The translations under genes and the position numbers were made by a program. A stretch of 64,000 nucleotides of DNA from Corylus avellana. Taxonomy: Eukaryota > Streptophyta > Magnoliopsida > Fagales > Betulaceae. Below are positions 1 to 11,645 of the stretch, piece after piece (the first letter of the stretch is position 1; the number at the start of each line of letters is the position of its first letter). The stretch is from positions 1,178,001-1,242,000 of the forward strand of contig NC_081547.1 of assembly GCF_901000735.1 (NCBI RefSeq), read 5' to 3'. The notes under the pieces were generated by a model. That model worked only from the letters and a program-made list of their open reading frames with translations, was not told where the DNA came from and searched no databases.

Positions 1-329
1 TCCATAAAAAGAGAGAAAAAATGGAGCAGCTAGCTGGCTTTGAAAGGTGGCAAGTATGCTTTGAGATCAAAGAGTACACGTGCCTTGGTGCTGAGACGCA
101 AAGGTGTGAGTGAGCTGAGTGAAAGACGTCTGGATGGATGGATGTATTAAGGAGCGATTGATGCTCTATGAGTGAAGAATTGGAACATATTCTCCTTTTC
201 ATGAGGTCGCCGCCAAAGGCAAAGCCACCCTACGTGGGCGTGCTTTCTATTCGCTGACGCCAACTATATATCAACTATGTATGTTGATGATCGATCATGT
301 CAATTTTTTTCTTTTAGGAAGAAGCAATA

Positions 330-332
<3 letters not shown>

Positions 333-361
<29 letters not shown>
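333..361. repeat. (AT)n microsatellite
   Basis: About 14 uninterrupted AT units. Simple-sequence repeat with no sign of function. Confidence 0.9.
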
Positions 362-1264
362 CGGCCATCTCCGACAGAATAGCCTACAGGGGGCCGGTCA
401 TCCTATGGCCAATCAGGCGGCACTACTTTGTCAAATTTGTAGACCTGCTTTTGAGAGGTCACTAATTATCTCGTGAAACAACAAATCTGTGTCTAGTTTT
501 CTTTTGCTAGTGTGAACGCTGGTGGATTGTTGAGGAGCTAGTGCTTCTTGGCCATACATGGTATCTCAAATGTTTGGGTTCCCTGCATGCACTTATTGAC
601 CAATAATATTGATGAAAGAATATTAATCCTACTTGATAGAGACTCAACTTTTTTGCTCAACAAAAATTCAATTTTTATCTTATTTATTTTTTAAAAATAA
701 AATAAAATAAAAAATGAAAAAAATGTTTAAAGCAGCCCTATCTATTTTTTGTCTTTCTTTTATTTAGTATTTTTAAAAAAATGAAAAATGGTATTTTTTT
801 TCATAATAATGTCATTTTTTTTATTTTCCATTTTGTTTTTTTTAGAAAAAAAAAATGGTAAAAGTTGGACTTTTGTTGGGCAAAAAAGTTGGGCCTTTAG
901 CATTTCTCTTTAATTTAACTAGTTTTTTTTTTTAATTTTTTTTTTTTTATTAATAGTATTATTTTAACTTTAAAATAATTAACTTCATTTTATTATTCTT
1001 ATTACAGCCTATTTTCAACCATTGCTGGTTCTTCTTAAAAGATGAGTTAGCTAGTCAAGTTTAAATCAAATTTTAGTTAGCTAAAGAACTTTTAAATGGT
1101 ATGGAATTCTTGACGACCTCTGTTGGTTCTTTTCTATGCTAAAGTTCAAATGGTTAAAACTTAAAGTGCTTTCTCTATATATATGTCAAGTTGGGACTCT
1201 ACAATATTGTGAATGGTCAAGGGGGGGATACAATTGTCAATTTCTTTCACTATAGTCTATATAT

Positions 1265-1267
<3 letters not shown>

Positions 1268-1306
<39 letters not shown>
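1268..1306. repeat. (GA)n microsatellite
   Basis: About 19 GA units about 900 bp upstream of the GRAS start codon. Plant GA repeats can bind BBR/BPC proteins, but nothing here shows that they do. Confidence 0.85.
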
Positions 1307-1311
<5 letters not shown>

Positions 1312-2033
1312 CTAGTTAGTTTGAAGTTTAAAACCGTCCTCTCAAAGTGCTTAATTATGGCGCTTTCTCTAAGCTTTTTTAAGGGAATAAATAAAAGTCG
1401 GGGTGGTGGAGTTTCTCTTTGGGTTTGCTGTACAACTTTTGTATGTCCTAATACTAGCGCGGGGGAAGCGACAAAACAAAAAGAACTTTAACGCCAACTA
1501 TTTGACCTCTTTGTCGTTTTTCAGTTAATAATTGAAACTTTAACACCAAGCGGTTGGTAATGCTATTGATACATACATAGTCATAGTTCATGGGATTCTT
1601 ACCGCGCGGCTACTTTAAATGTTTTTTTTTTTTTGACCTTTTCTTGATTTACATTAGCGTCCAGTAAACATATCATATATTGAAAGAAGACTGACCCGTC
1701 GGGCATAGCCCAACCCAAAGGGTAGATAGACTTTTCTAGGCCCAAAAAGAAAAGTTCCACTGTTTGCATAAAAAAAAGAAAAAAAAAGAAAAAGAAAAGG
1801 CAAATCCAATCTAAATGGGGAGCAAAACTCTGAAATTGCATGGGCAGGTCTTGAGGTGAGCTAATAAAGCGAGAATCCCAAAAAGCAAAGAGGAAAGCAT
1901 GATCAGTTACTTGAATTAGAAGCTTCAAAGAGATAAAAGAGACTCCATGAATACATCCGTGTCTCTCATGGATGATATTCCCGGCCCATTACATTAATAT
2001 ACATCCAATCCACCCCATGCACACACGCCAGGA

Positions 2034-2041
2034 TATATAAA
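2034..2041 (+). promoter_or_regulatory. Probable TATA box of the GRAS gene
   Basis: TATATAAA lies about 150 bp before the start codon at 2186. That spacing would give a 5'UTR of roughly 120 nt. The segment between is CT-rich, as is common in plant 5'UTRs. It is the best TATA match near this gene. Confidence 0.6.
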
Positions 2042-2185
2042 AAGCGAGTCATCATAACCGCCAAAAGCCCCTCTCTCTCATTTCTCTCTTTCCGAAGGCA
2101 CAAATCTAAGGAGTAAGAACTGATCAAGAAGCAGAGACACACAGCTCTTCGAGCTCCGTTTCTCACTTTCTCGATTCTCTTAGCG

Positions 2186-3838
2186 ATGAGAGTTCCAGTC
2201 AATCCTCCACAAACCAACCAATCTCAGAACCCCAAACCGGTTCCTTGCAACAACAACACCGGCCGAAATATCGGCTTCCACAGCCCTACCAACACGCCAA
2301 ACCTCTGCTACGAGCCCACCTCGGTTCTTGACCTGCGTCGGAGCCCTAGCCCCGCCACCGAAAGACCGGCCTCGGCTGCCGAAATTTCAGCTCATCCAGG
2401 CGTGTTGCAACGGCCAGAGGACCCACTTGACTTGGACGACCATGCTCTGCATAATCTGGACTGGGATTCGATCATCAAGGAACTGGGTTTGCACGACGAT
2501 CCTGGTCCTGCTTTGAAGACTCTTCACCAATTCAATCCCTGCGAGCCCCAGGTTCACCATCACCTTCCGGAGCTCCCACACTCCCAGCCGTTCGATGCAA
2601 CCCAGTTTGTTCACTCTGATTTCAATCTCTCTGAGATTTATTCCACTCACAACCTGGCTCATCACAATCTCAATTCCTTTGATTTGGCCCACGACTTTCA
2701 TCATATCGGCCTCAACGGTTTCGAAGTTGTGGAAGAACTTATTCGCGCTGCGGATTGCTTGGACTCCAACCAATTGCAGCTCGCCCAGGCTATATTGGAA
2801 CGGCTCAACCCACGGCTCCGATCCCCAGTTGGAAAGCCGCTCCAGCGAGCCGCCTTTTACTTCAAAGAAGCTTTGCAAACCCTCCTGACCACCGCAGGCT
2901 CGAACCGGCCGGCTCGGCTCTCTTCCTGGTCCGAAATCGTCCAGACCATCAAAACCTACAAGGCTTTCTCTGGTATCTCCCCCATCCCTCTGTTCTCTCA
3001 CTTTACAACCAACCAAGCTCTCCTCGAAGCTCTCCACTGCTCTACCTTCATCCACATCGTCGACTTCGATATCGGACTCGGCGGCCAATACGCTTCCCTC
3101 ATGAGAGAACTTGCCGAAAGATCGTCATCATCCGATCCTTGCAAACCCAGCGGCAACGCACCGGTTCTCCGAGTCACCGCCGTCGTGCCCGAAGAGTACG
3201 CCGTCGAAAGCAGGCTGGTCAAAGAAAAACTCTCGCAGTTCGCTCAAGAGCTCAAGATCAGACTCCAGGTCGACTTCCTTCCTTTTCGCACTTTCGAAGC
3301 GCTATCTTTCAAAGCAGTCAAATTCATCGACGGCGAGAAGACCGCGATGCTTCTATCTCCAACCATCTTTCGCCGTCTCGGCTCCGCCAACCACATCGCC
3401 GCGTTTTTCAATGATCTCCGACGAGTCTCGCCAAGCGTCGTGGTTTTCGTGGATAACGAAGGGTGTACGGAAGGCGCTGGAACGTCGTCGTTCCGGCGGA
3501 GTTTCGTGGACAGCCTGGAGTTCTACTCCTTGATGCTCGAGTCCCTCGACGCGGCTGCCCCCGGCGGCGACTGGGTCAGGAAGATCGAGACGGTTTTGCT
3601 GCGACCGAGAATTTCGGCGGCGGTTGAGGCAACGTGGAGGCGGGCTCCACCGTGGAGGGAGGTCTTTTGTGGCGCTGGAATGCGGCCCGTGCAGTTGAGC
3701 CAGTTCGCGGACTTTCAAGCCGACTGTTTGTTGGGAAAGGTACAAGTTAGGGGATTCCAAGTGGCCAAAAGTCAGGCTGAGTTGATGCTTTGCTGGCACG
3801 AGAGGCCCATGGTTTCGACATCAGCTTGGAGGTGTTAG
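2186..3838 (+). CDS. SCL15: GRAS transcription regulator, SCL15-like (HAM branch), intronless
   Basis: A 550-residue nuclear transcription regulator with a disordered N-terminus and a C-terminal GRAS domain from about residue 176. The N-terminal segment near residues 84-102 (DHALHNLDWDSIIKELGL) is typical of the HAIRY MERISTEM branch. LRI-like sequence spans about 178-234, the VHIID motif reads FIHIVDFDIG at 288-297, the PFYRE region reads LPFRTFEAL at 365-373, and the SAW end is CWHERPMVSTSAWRC at 536-550. Length and lack of introns fit the family. The start is the first in-frame ATG after a TATA box and a CT-rich leader. Arabidopsis SCL15 is known as a repressor of seed-maturation genes; a similar role here is inferred. 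It heads a block collinear with Arabidopsis AT4G36710-36770, which supports orthology. A decayed miR171-like site lies inside it at 2791-2811. Confidence 0.93.
   Translation: MRVPVNPPQTNQSQNPKPVPCNNNTGRNIGFHSPTNTPNLCYEPTSVLDLRRSPSPATERPASAAEISAHPGVLQRPEDPLDLDDHALHNLDWDSIIKELGLHDDPGPALKTLHQFNPCEPQVHHHLPELPHSQPFDATQFVHSDFNLSEIYSTHNLAHHNLNSFDLAHDFHHIGLNGFEVVEELIRAADCLDSNQLQLAQAILERLNPRLRSPVGKPLQRAAFYFKEALQTLLTTAGSNRPARLSSWSEIVQTIKTYKAFSGISPIPLFSHFTTNQALLEALHCSTFIHIVDFDIGLGGQYASLMRELAERSSSSDPCKPSGNAPVLRVTAVVPEEYAVESRLVKEKLSQFAQELKIRLQVDFLPFRTFEALSFKAVKFIDGEKTAMLLSPTIFRRLGSANHIAAFFNDLRRVSPSVVVFVDNEGCTEGAGTSSFRRSFVDSLEFYSLMLESLDAAAPGGDWVRKIETVLLRPRISAAVEATWRRAPPWREVFCGAGMRPVQLSQFADFQADCLLGKVQVRGFQVAKSQAELMLCWHERPMVSTSAWRC
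2791..2811 (+). promoter_or_regulatory. Degenerate miR171-like complementary site in the GRAS CDS
   Basis: The miR171 target site of SCL6/22/27-type HAM genes encodes an ILARLN segment. The equivalent segment here encodes ILERLNP (residues 203-209). By eye it matches the classic 21-nt target at 16 positions; the mismatches oppose miRNA positions 1, 3, 12, 13 and 21. SCL15 is not a known miR171 target, so this is probably a relic of shared ancestry and not an active site. Confidence 0.45.
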
Positions 3839-5346
3839 GCAGCGGCTGGGCTTGATTTGAGGGGGGCTTAAATTCATAATTAGGAGGGAATATGGTAGTT
3901 TGTGTTTAATTAGTGTTTTGTTAGGGGAGAGCCATGTTGGGTGCCTGGCTCTCTGGCTTATACTCCTTTATTGTTGTTACACATAAGTCTTTTGCTTGTT
4001 GCCAAACCAACATGCTTGGAAATCTATGAGGAAACCATATTTGGAATTGGATAATACTATTTTTCATCATCATCATTTCATATTGATTGACATTACGGAT
4101 AAGAATCTGAATTTCAAATGAAATAAATAATATTCATTTCACGATTAATTATTATATAAAGTTAGTTTATCTAATTGTGTATATGATTTTACATTATTTA
4201 ATTTTTTTTTTAAAATGTCAATATTACTTTCATATAGACCATTAGATGCACCAACTTTACATTCTAATTATAAATTTGATACTATTCATTTTATTTCAAA
4301 TTGAGAGAACTTTATTTATTTATTTTTCTTTTTAAGTGACTTGCATAGGAAACCATTTAAAACATATCAAGTTAACCTATTTAAAATGAATGTGATAAAT
4401 CAATGTGAAATATAATATTATCCCTTTGAAATTATATGATTTTTTTTTTTCCTTTTTAGCCAAAATGCCATTGTTTAACACATTCTTTTGTTGGTTAAGC
4501 GCAAAAGGGAGTACATGTTCTGAAACATCCGTGCTCTTTTATGTTTGAATAAATTGGGTTATTCCCCGAGAGAATGGAGGAGCTTCCACTAAATTGAGGA
4601 GAGAACTAGGCCGTATATGCCTAAATTTTTGAATCTATTATTAATGGGTAATGTTTTAAGTCACACTATTATTTTATTTTTATTTCATTCTGCTAATGTG
4701 GAGTGACATGCATCATTAAACAAAGGTAATTTTGCCTAAAATAAATTTTGAATGCATATTACTCTGACAACTCTGTGATAAACTCAAATGTAGAGTGGCA
4801 TGCTATTCGTTGTAGGGAATCTTGATAGAGAGAGAATACTGTAAATTGAGTGGCATATTAATAAGGTATATTGTACAAATTAAAAGATTATGAGATATTA
4901 CAAATTGGGTTGTAGATTGAAGTGAGTAAATATAGTTTCCTTATTATTTTAACAAGGAAAGAAAGTCAACTCCTAATTGATCTCAATTAGGAAGGTTTTG
5001 GCTTTAGAATTCATTTATCATTATAACAATCACCAATTGTATCAATACGAAAAATAGTTGGGGGATTAGAGATTTTGTCACATCCTTTTTGCAAATTGAC
5101 ACTATGTTTACCATGTCAAACATGTTAGCTGTGTCAAACACACATTTCTCATTCTTCTATTTCAACTATGCCACACTGCCACCCCTAAGACTTTTGGAGG
5201 TGGTCAATCAATTCCTCTGATCAATTATAAAGGTGGTTGAATACCCCTGATGGTGGCTCATAGGGGTGCATAAGAGAAAGTTCAGCCTTCATTTTCCTAA
5301 CAATCTCTTAACCATCTCCATATATACTTTTTTAAAAAATTTACTA
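3839..5346. other. 3' flank of the GRAS gene and AT-rich intergenic DNA
   Basis: The first about 200 bp is likely 3'UTR. The rest is AT-rich with T and A runs and no coding signal on either strand. Confidence 0.6.
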
Positions 5347-5354
5347 TTGAATAT

Positions 5355-6158
5355 TAGGGATGTCAAAAATTACCGAGGAATCGGAACCGGAATAGGGGAG
5401 CTGGTTCCAGTTCCGGTTGCAAAAAAAAACTAAAAACCGGGGACCCCAGTTCCGGTCTCAGTTTTGAGCACCAGGTAAAAACCGGGAAACCGGAACCAGG
5501 TGCATTTATATATAATAATAATTTTTTTAATATTATATATATATATTAAATTAATATGCAAAAGAGCCAATGCCTCGATAACAGTGATTTTTCTTTGATG
5601 GCGTTAAATTATTATTTTGCCATTTGGTATTAAGCTCACCCAGTTTAATTAGTAAGGAAATAATGAATTTGAATTAGTTTGACCAGTTTTTGGGTATTTC
5701 ACCTCACTTACTTTTTGTATGATGGTGTAGATTTACGGATGGGCCTATTATTTCTTTGTCATAGTTAAATTAAGAGGGTTATTTGTGTCTTCTCATCTTT
5801 TCTATTTTCCATCTTTTTTTTTTTTTTTCTTCCTCTTCATCCTCCGAGAGCCTCCTTTCTCTCCTCTTTTTTCTTTTTTTTTTTTTTCTTCTCCCTCTTC
5901 TTCTCATCTTTCTTCCCCCTCTAAAATGAAACCTCATGAAAAATTCATGAGGTTTTTTCAGAAAACAATTTTTTCATAAGGTTTCAAAAAAAAAAAAAAA
6001 AAATTGAACCGGTTACCGGACCGGGTAAAAACGGGAATTGGCCGATAACCAGGACCCGGTTCTCGGTTCCGGTTTTCCAAATCTAAGAACCGGGGTACCC
6101 CAGTTCTGATTCTGGTTTCGGCCAAAAACCGAAAAATCGGACTGGGTTGACACCCCTA
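5355..6158. mobile_element. Non-autonomous hAT element (804 bp)
   Basis: The ends are TAGGGATGTCAA and, inverted, TAGGGGTGTCAA. A perfect 8-bp target duplication, ttgaatat, flanks it at 5347-5354 and 6159-6166. An 8-bp duplication with TAGGG ends is the hAT signature. Both subterminal regions are packed with CCGGTT/AACCGG-type motifs, probably transposase-binding repeats. The interior is AT-rich with T-rich runs and encodes no transposase. The same end structure recurs at 40655, 47018 and 61581. Confidence 0.88.
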
Positions 6159-6576
6159 TTGAATATATAAGACCCATATGTAAACCACAAATCAAATGCT
6201 GGATTTGAATTCATTTGAAAAAAAGATGGTTAGGAGAATGAGAGCTAACATTTCTCGGGTGCTCAGCCACTCCCATTGGCTCATGAGAGTGGTTGCGACC
6301 ACCTTAATATTATATGCCCACTTTTATGTCTATTTGTAAGGAAATGTAATAAAATCAATAGCACCCCCACTAAAAGAAAAGGATAGAAATTTCATTCAAA
6401 CCAGTCTGAAGGAAATATCCTATAACCCATTTAAAATAGTGCTAAGTGTCTAGAAACATTTAAAATGCACATTAAATTGATTACAAATTAGTAAACTGTT
6501 ATTAATGATGTTAATAATTTAATATGGCTTTTAAATGTTTATTGACGTTTGACACTATTTTAAATGAGTTGAAGGA

Positions 6577-6696
6577 GTCTCAAAGAGTTAGTTCAATCGG
6601 CTGGGACCATGCATAAAGAAGCGGAGGTTACTAGTTCGAATCCCCCTCCCTCTTCTTGTGTGGATATGTTAAAAATAAAAAAAATAAAAAAAAAGG
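6577..6696 (+). mobile_element. tRNA-derived SINE
   Basis: About 120 bp with a pol III A-box-like segment (TTAGTTCAATCGG, about 6588-6600) and a B-box-like segment ending TAGTTCGAATCC. A CT-rich stretch and an A-rich tail follow. A perfect 9-bp target duplication, gttgaagga, flanks it at 6568-6576 and 6697-6705. Related copies occur at about 49075, 49594, 55759 and 58177. Confidence 0.8.
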
Positions 6697-6705
6697 GTTG
6701 AAGGA

Positions 6706-7233
6706 TATTTTATCCGGTTTGATTTGGAGGAAATTTCTTTTTTTTTAAAAAAAAAAAACGTTGGGATTCATGATTTGATAATTTTCCTTTTTTAAGCAAA
6801 TAAGCCGAAAACGTCATTTCCTTCTTTGGCACCTACAATCACAAGTTTAAAAGCACTGCCACGTCTAAGACGGGCTAGACAGGGTGCACATTTAGGAAAG
6901 AGTTAATTTATAGTCAAATTTGCGACAACTCTTTGCCAAATGGGCCCAAAAAAAATCATCGCTTCTTTGGGCAAACAGTGAACCGAAAGAGCACTAACAG
7001 ACTATAATAAAGGCTGAAACAGTGCCTTATTGGGCTTATGATCCTGATCCATGGGCCATGACTCAGGCTTGTTTCTTTCCAAAGGGCACCTGACGACACC
7101 GTTTCTTCCCGAGATCATCATGATCTTCTATCAAACAGAAAATCCAAAAAACTCTATGATAATTATAGTTAAACACTAGTACTGAAAATTTAAAGATTGG
7201 TTCGTTGGATTCGAAGCGCGTAGTTTCGCAGAA
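6706..7233. other. Upstream region and 5'UTR of the HVA22k-like gene
   Basis: No gene seen. Candidate TATA-like sequence (TATAATAAAG) lies near 6993. The start ATG of the next gene is at 7234. Confidence 0.45.
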
Positions 7234-10200
7234 ATGGCACTTCTCGGATCCAACGTAACAAGCGAGGTGAGGATTTTTCTCGTCCGTCTCTTTCGATGCG
7301 TATTCTTGTCACTCTTTTTTCAGCTAGGGTTATGTAATGTAGTATATTTTTGAAAATTCTGAATCGAATATTGCGATTGTGGAGCTGTAATTGTTTGGTT
7401 ATGCAAATCTTCATAGGGTGATAATTAGATATTATTCATCGGAGAAATTCCTAGCAAATTCACATTATTGGAGGTGGTAAAAGAATATTTTGACCTATGT
7501 ATGTCCGAAAATTCGTTTACAGAATAGATTGTGAAATATTAATGTTATTAGGTTTAATCACACAATAGCTATGAGATGAGGAGATGGATTTAGTGCTGTT
7601 AAAGATGACAACAGAGTTGCAAATAATTGAGTTTTGTTGTTAGCAAGGATAGACTAGAAGAAATGTTCAGAGTCTGAAGTTTTTCTATTTTGGAGTTCAA
7701 GAATGCATGCTTGAAGTTTCCTACCATTTGGGATTGCTCACTGGACAGGGTAGTTCTATCTTTCTGAGGAATTTGGCTTGTCTCCATTGAAAAAATCATT
7801 GGATATCTCCTGTGTAAAAATAAACGGTCAAGATTGCGAGAATGGGGGAGAATTCCAGTTATTTTTTCACTTGAGGCAATCTTAACCGAGAGGATTTCTG
7901 GTGATTTTTTCACCGGAGGCAAGCCAAACTCTTTCTAAGATATTTCTCAATTTGATTAAGTTTTGTGAGGACTTTGCTTTTTATTTCTTTTAACCCCGTT
8001 TATCTTTGTTTATACTTGTTCTTAGTAAATTATAAATGAACTAATTACTTAATTAGTATTTTTATTTAGCTTTTTATTATATCACACAGTATTAGAACTC
8101 ATTTACTTCTCCCAGTAGTACATGCTTAAATTGATGTTAAACATATTTGATGCAGGTCGGGCTGCGGTTGCTTCTTTGTCCTCTTGGTTCTAACATTGTA
8201 ATTCGAACAGCATGGTATGCTTTTGATAAATTTTGTTTTGACCATTTGTTAATGTATTTTCTGCAGATCCTTGCTCAATTTATTTTTCATTTTTAAACAT
8301 ATACACTGTTGACATCCAGTAACAGTTGATAATTCTTGCGGAGGTCATTTTTTACTTCAAATATGTAATTAGCATGCAGAATTTCAGTCTTTCAATGGCC
8401 ATTTTTCATCATATAAGCTCTAATCATACTCATTGACGTTTTAGTTGCTGATATGTGCTTCTTTCACTGCAAACTAGAAGCAAATTTACTTGTTTTTGGG
8501 GTTAACATAACATTTAGCTTTCTGCGTGTGCAGCTGTTCTATTGGGATTGCTTTACCTGTGTACTCTACATTCAAGGCAATTGAGAGGAAAGATCAAAAT
8601 GAGCAACAAAGGATGCTTTTATATTGGGCAGGTCATAATTTCTTTTTCCTTTAGTTTTCTTCTTTTCCCAAATTCTGATCACCTTTCATCTGTATTGGTA
8701 AATTTTGAATATTATGCTTGTTTTGTGCTTTCTTGCTTCTTAGTTTTGTGTCCTATACCGTCCTACTTCATTCTCAAGAAGTAGGCCATCTTATTAATGT
8801 TTTGTGTGAACCTTAAATCCTAAGTATGTTTCAAGTTTAGTTGCTGTCTCAGTAGCCCCAAAGGCATTCAGAGGTCCAAGAAAGCCAGATAGGGTTACAG
8901 TTGGGTCAAATTTAATTTTTGATGATACGATGGTGCCCTCTTCTCATTGAAAACCATATATAGGTATCGCTGTGGTGAGAACCCATTGACACCCTCTTTT
9001 ACTTTTTTTCTGTTTTGTAAGGCAGGAGAGGGAAGGAGTAGAATCAATTTATTAAATGTCTAGCATAAAGATGAATCGTGAAATTCTGAATTTATGGCCC
9101 TTGATAGGGTTGAACGTGGAAAAGAAAGCTTTTACTAGCCAGCTACATTCCATGTATCTCGAGCTGTAGAATGCATATGGTGGTTTACCATCAAGGTTTT
9201 TGTTGAGAGGGATAGAAATTGAAGAGTAAACCATGGAGCCATTTGGCATAACTAGTTATTGCGGTCTACTCTTGAACTGTTGGCGACAAAGGGGTGACAC
9301 AACAATAGCCTTCCCTTATCAATAACACTTCTTATGCTAATGATTAAGTCGGCCCTCTTGGGTGACTTAACTATATGTTTTATCTTTGCTGATATGGGAC
9401 AAGTTTAAGTTACCTGGATGATAGTATCTTAATGCTTGCTGAATTGCTTGAAGTGCATGACCTTTAGCCTCTACCATGCTACTAATCTGATCACATTCAC
9501 GTCTTCTTTGAATGATTGCAGCTTATGGATCTTTCAGCATTGTGGAAGTCTTTTCTGACAAGCTTATTTCTTGGTATAATTCTGAACCCCACTTAGCTAA
9601 TTGTAAACCATATTGATTGGTTAAATGAGACAAGTTCTCTTCATAAGGTTATATTGGACATGTTGTGCCCTTGTCAGATCCCATATGAAAGGTCTAAGTG
9701 TTGCTTGGTAGAGTTGATGTGGTAACTATTGGATGATATTTTGTTTACATTTCTCCCAGGTTTAACTAGCTTTTCTTAAGAGTCTTATGCAGATTCAAGC
9801 AAGTTCTTTCTTTCTCTTTCAATTTTGATGATTTGATTGGTTTATTATGATTTAAATTAGTTGCTAAATCAACAATTTTTGAACGAATAAAAATGACTCT
9901 TGCATCAATAAGCTTTGGCTCAAATAGCAGGCAGTTCCTCCTGCCATGAGAATGGGGTGGAGGGTGGTTTGTTGGTTCAAGACCCAGAATTGGGTGGAGG
10001 ATGGTTTGTACTGTTATGCAAGTTGTATGCATTACAAAATATTGTATAGCCAATACTGAGAGCTCAACATAAGTCAAAACACAGTTTCCTTAATTTGTTC
10101 TTCTTCACTTGCGTTCTTTATATTCTTAGCCTCTTGTCGTTTACTTGGTAATGTTTTTGATCGGAAAGCAGATGGCCTCTACAAAAAGATAAGAAAGCAG

Positions 10201-11645
10201 ATGGTCCCAACCAATCAATTTTGTCTGACAGGACTCTGCTTGGCGGAGTGAAATTTATTTTGGAAAAAGCCATGACAGAAAATATGGTGTTGAACAGTAT
10301 TAGTTATAGTTATTCATGTGATTAATTTGCTCCAGACTAAAGTTATCACAACTCCTAACCAACCTTTAAGGAAAAATATGACAACTAGTATGAATTTCCT
10401 GAAAGATAGAAACATTTATTTGTATTAATGCTTTTGAACTTGATAAGTTTCATAAAATTGTGCCAATGAGCCAAATGGCGCTTCCTTCCCTTGTAAAAAC
10501 AAGGTGAATGGTGAGGTTGTGCATTCAAAACTCATTGGGTGCATTACCAAAAAATAAAAAAATTCCTTATATTTTTTCATTATGTGCAGGTGTCCTTTGT
10601 ACTACCACCTGAAATTTGCGTTTCTTGTTTGGCTTCAACTTCCATCTACTGATGTGAGTTTAAGCTTATGGTTCTTTTTCAGTTTATGGCAATTCCTGGG
10701 GTAAAAATGATGTATTTTGACTTTTGACAACTACTTTTGTACCTCTAGATTGCGACGTATGTTAAATTTAGACTTGGTGTGAACTCAGTTTGAATCGACT
10801 GTTTGCTTTCCAGGGGGCCAAGCAATTGTACATGAACCACCTACGTCCATTCTTCTTGAGGCACCAAGCTAGAGCTGATCAAATTATGGGTTTTGCATAT
10901 GGTGAATTGGTATGTTCTTTAACTGCTGGTATGCTTTGCACAATATAAGCTGTGTGAATGTGTCAATTTGGGGTATTTGTGTCCATTTTACATTTTATGA
11001 AATTATAACATGGTGTAAAGATCAAATACTATGAATATGCTTCTTTACTTTCTTAGGACAAAATATAGAATTAATTCAAGTCCCGCTTCCCTGACACCCA
11101 TAATTGGTTGAACCAAAGACCTCTTTCTTTAAAAGGTTAAGAAGACCAGTAGGCTACAGGCTACAGCTGCTGGTGGTACTCGATTATGCTGACACATAAT
11201 ATTTGGGATAACTGAGGTGCTCCTATTCATTCCTTATTTCCCTAGGTTAACTGGACCTTAAAAGTAGTTGGTTTTAGGTTTAACTTGAGAAAACAACGTG
11301 CATGCCTTCTTTTACATGAAATGCAGATTTAAAGAGGTTTTATGGTTCTCTATAAATGTAGATTAAACTCATAAGTGCGCATCAAGCCGAAATTCAGTTT
11401 GTTAAGAACATGGTTGTGAAGATCATGGGATCAGGTAAGGACTATAGTGTTCTGCAGTGCTTTTGGTCGTTTCATGACTCCACTAATTATGTATTCAGGC
11501 TAAACTTTTTTTTTTTTTTTTTGGCTCTGAACCAGCGGACCAATTTCTAAGGGCTGCTGTGAAACCTGATCAACCACGACAGCACACTGCAATTGAAGGC
11601 CCGATAAGAACATCCCCAGATACCGACTCAGATCATGATGGTTGA
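7234..11645 (+). CDS. HVA22K: HVA22-like protein k (TB2/DP1/HVA22 family), 8 exons
   Basis: Exons read by eye: 7234-7266, 8156-8214, 8534-8631, 9522-9573, 10590-10653, 10814-10909, 11362-11434, 11536-11645. All introns are GT-AG and the joined frame is 194 residues. The protein starts MALLGSNVTSEVGLRLLLCP, followed by PVYSTFKAIERKDQNEQQRM, then YWAAYGSFSIVEVFSDKLIS and the LKFAFLVWLQLP membrane hairpin, then YMNHLRPFFLRHQ. It ends in a polar tail rich in D and S. Family members (yeast Yop1p, animal REEP/DP1, plant HVA22) are reticulon-like proteins that shape tubular ER; barley HVA22 is ABA-induced. Length matches Arabidopsis HVA22K, and the location between SCL15 and GBF1 agrees. The role here is by homology only. 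Confidence 0.93.

Larger units (their letters stand above)
1..2033. other. Intergenic DNA upstream of the GRAS gene
   Basis: I see no convincing gene here. The sequence is AT-rich with long homopolymer A and T runs. It includes an (AT)n microsatellite at about 333-361 and a (GA)n microsatellite at about 1268-1306. Short open frames overlap these low-complexity tracts and match no family I recognise. The last 100 bases are less AT-rich and form the proximal promoter of the GRAS gene. Confidence 0.6.

Noticed and set aside
277..465. Small open frame over the (AT)n repeat
   Set aside because: It is largely a translated microsatellite (YIYIYI) with no family match.
2387..3799. Long open frames on the minus strand and in other frames under the GRAS gene
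   Set aside because: They are shadows of the GC-rich GRAS coding sequence, whose own frame contains all GRAS motifs.
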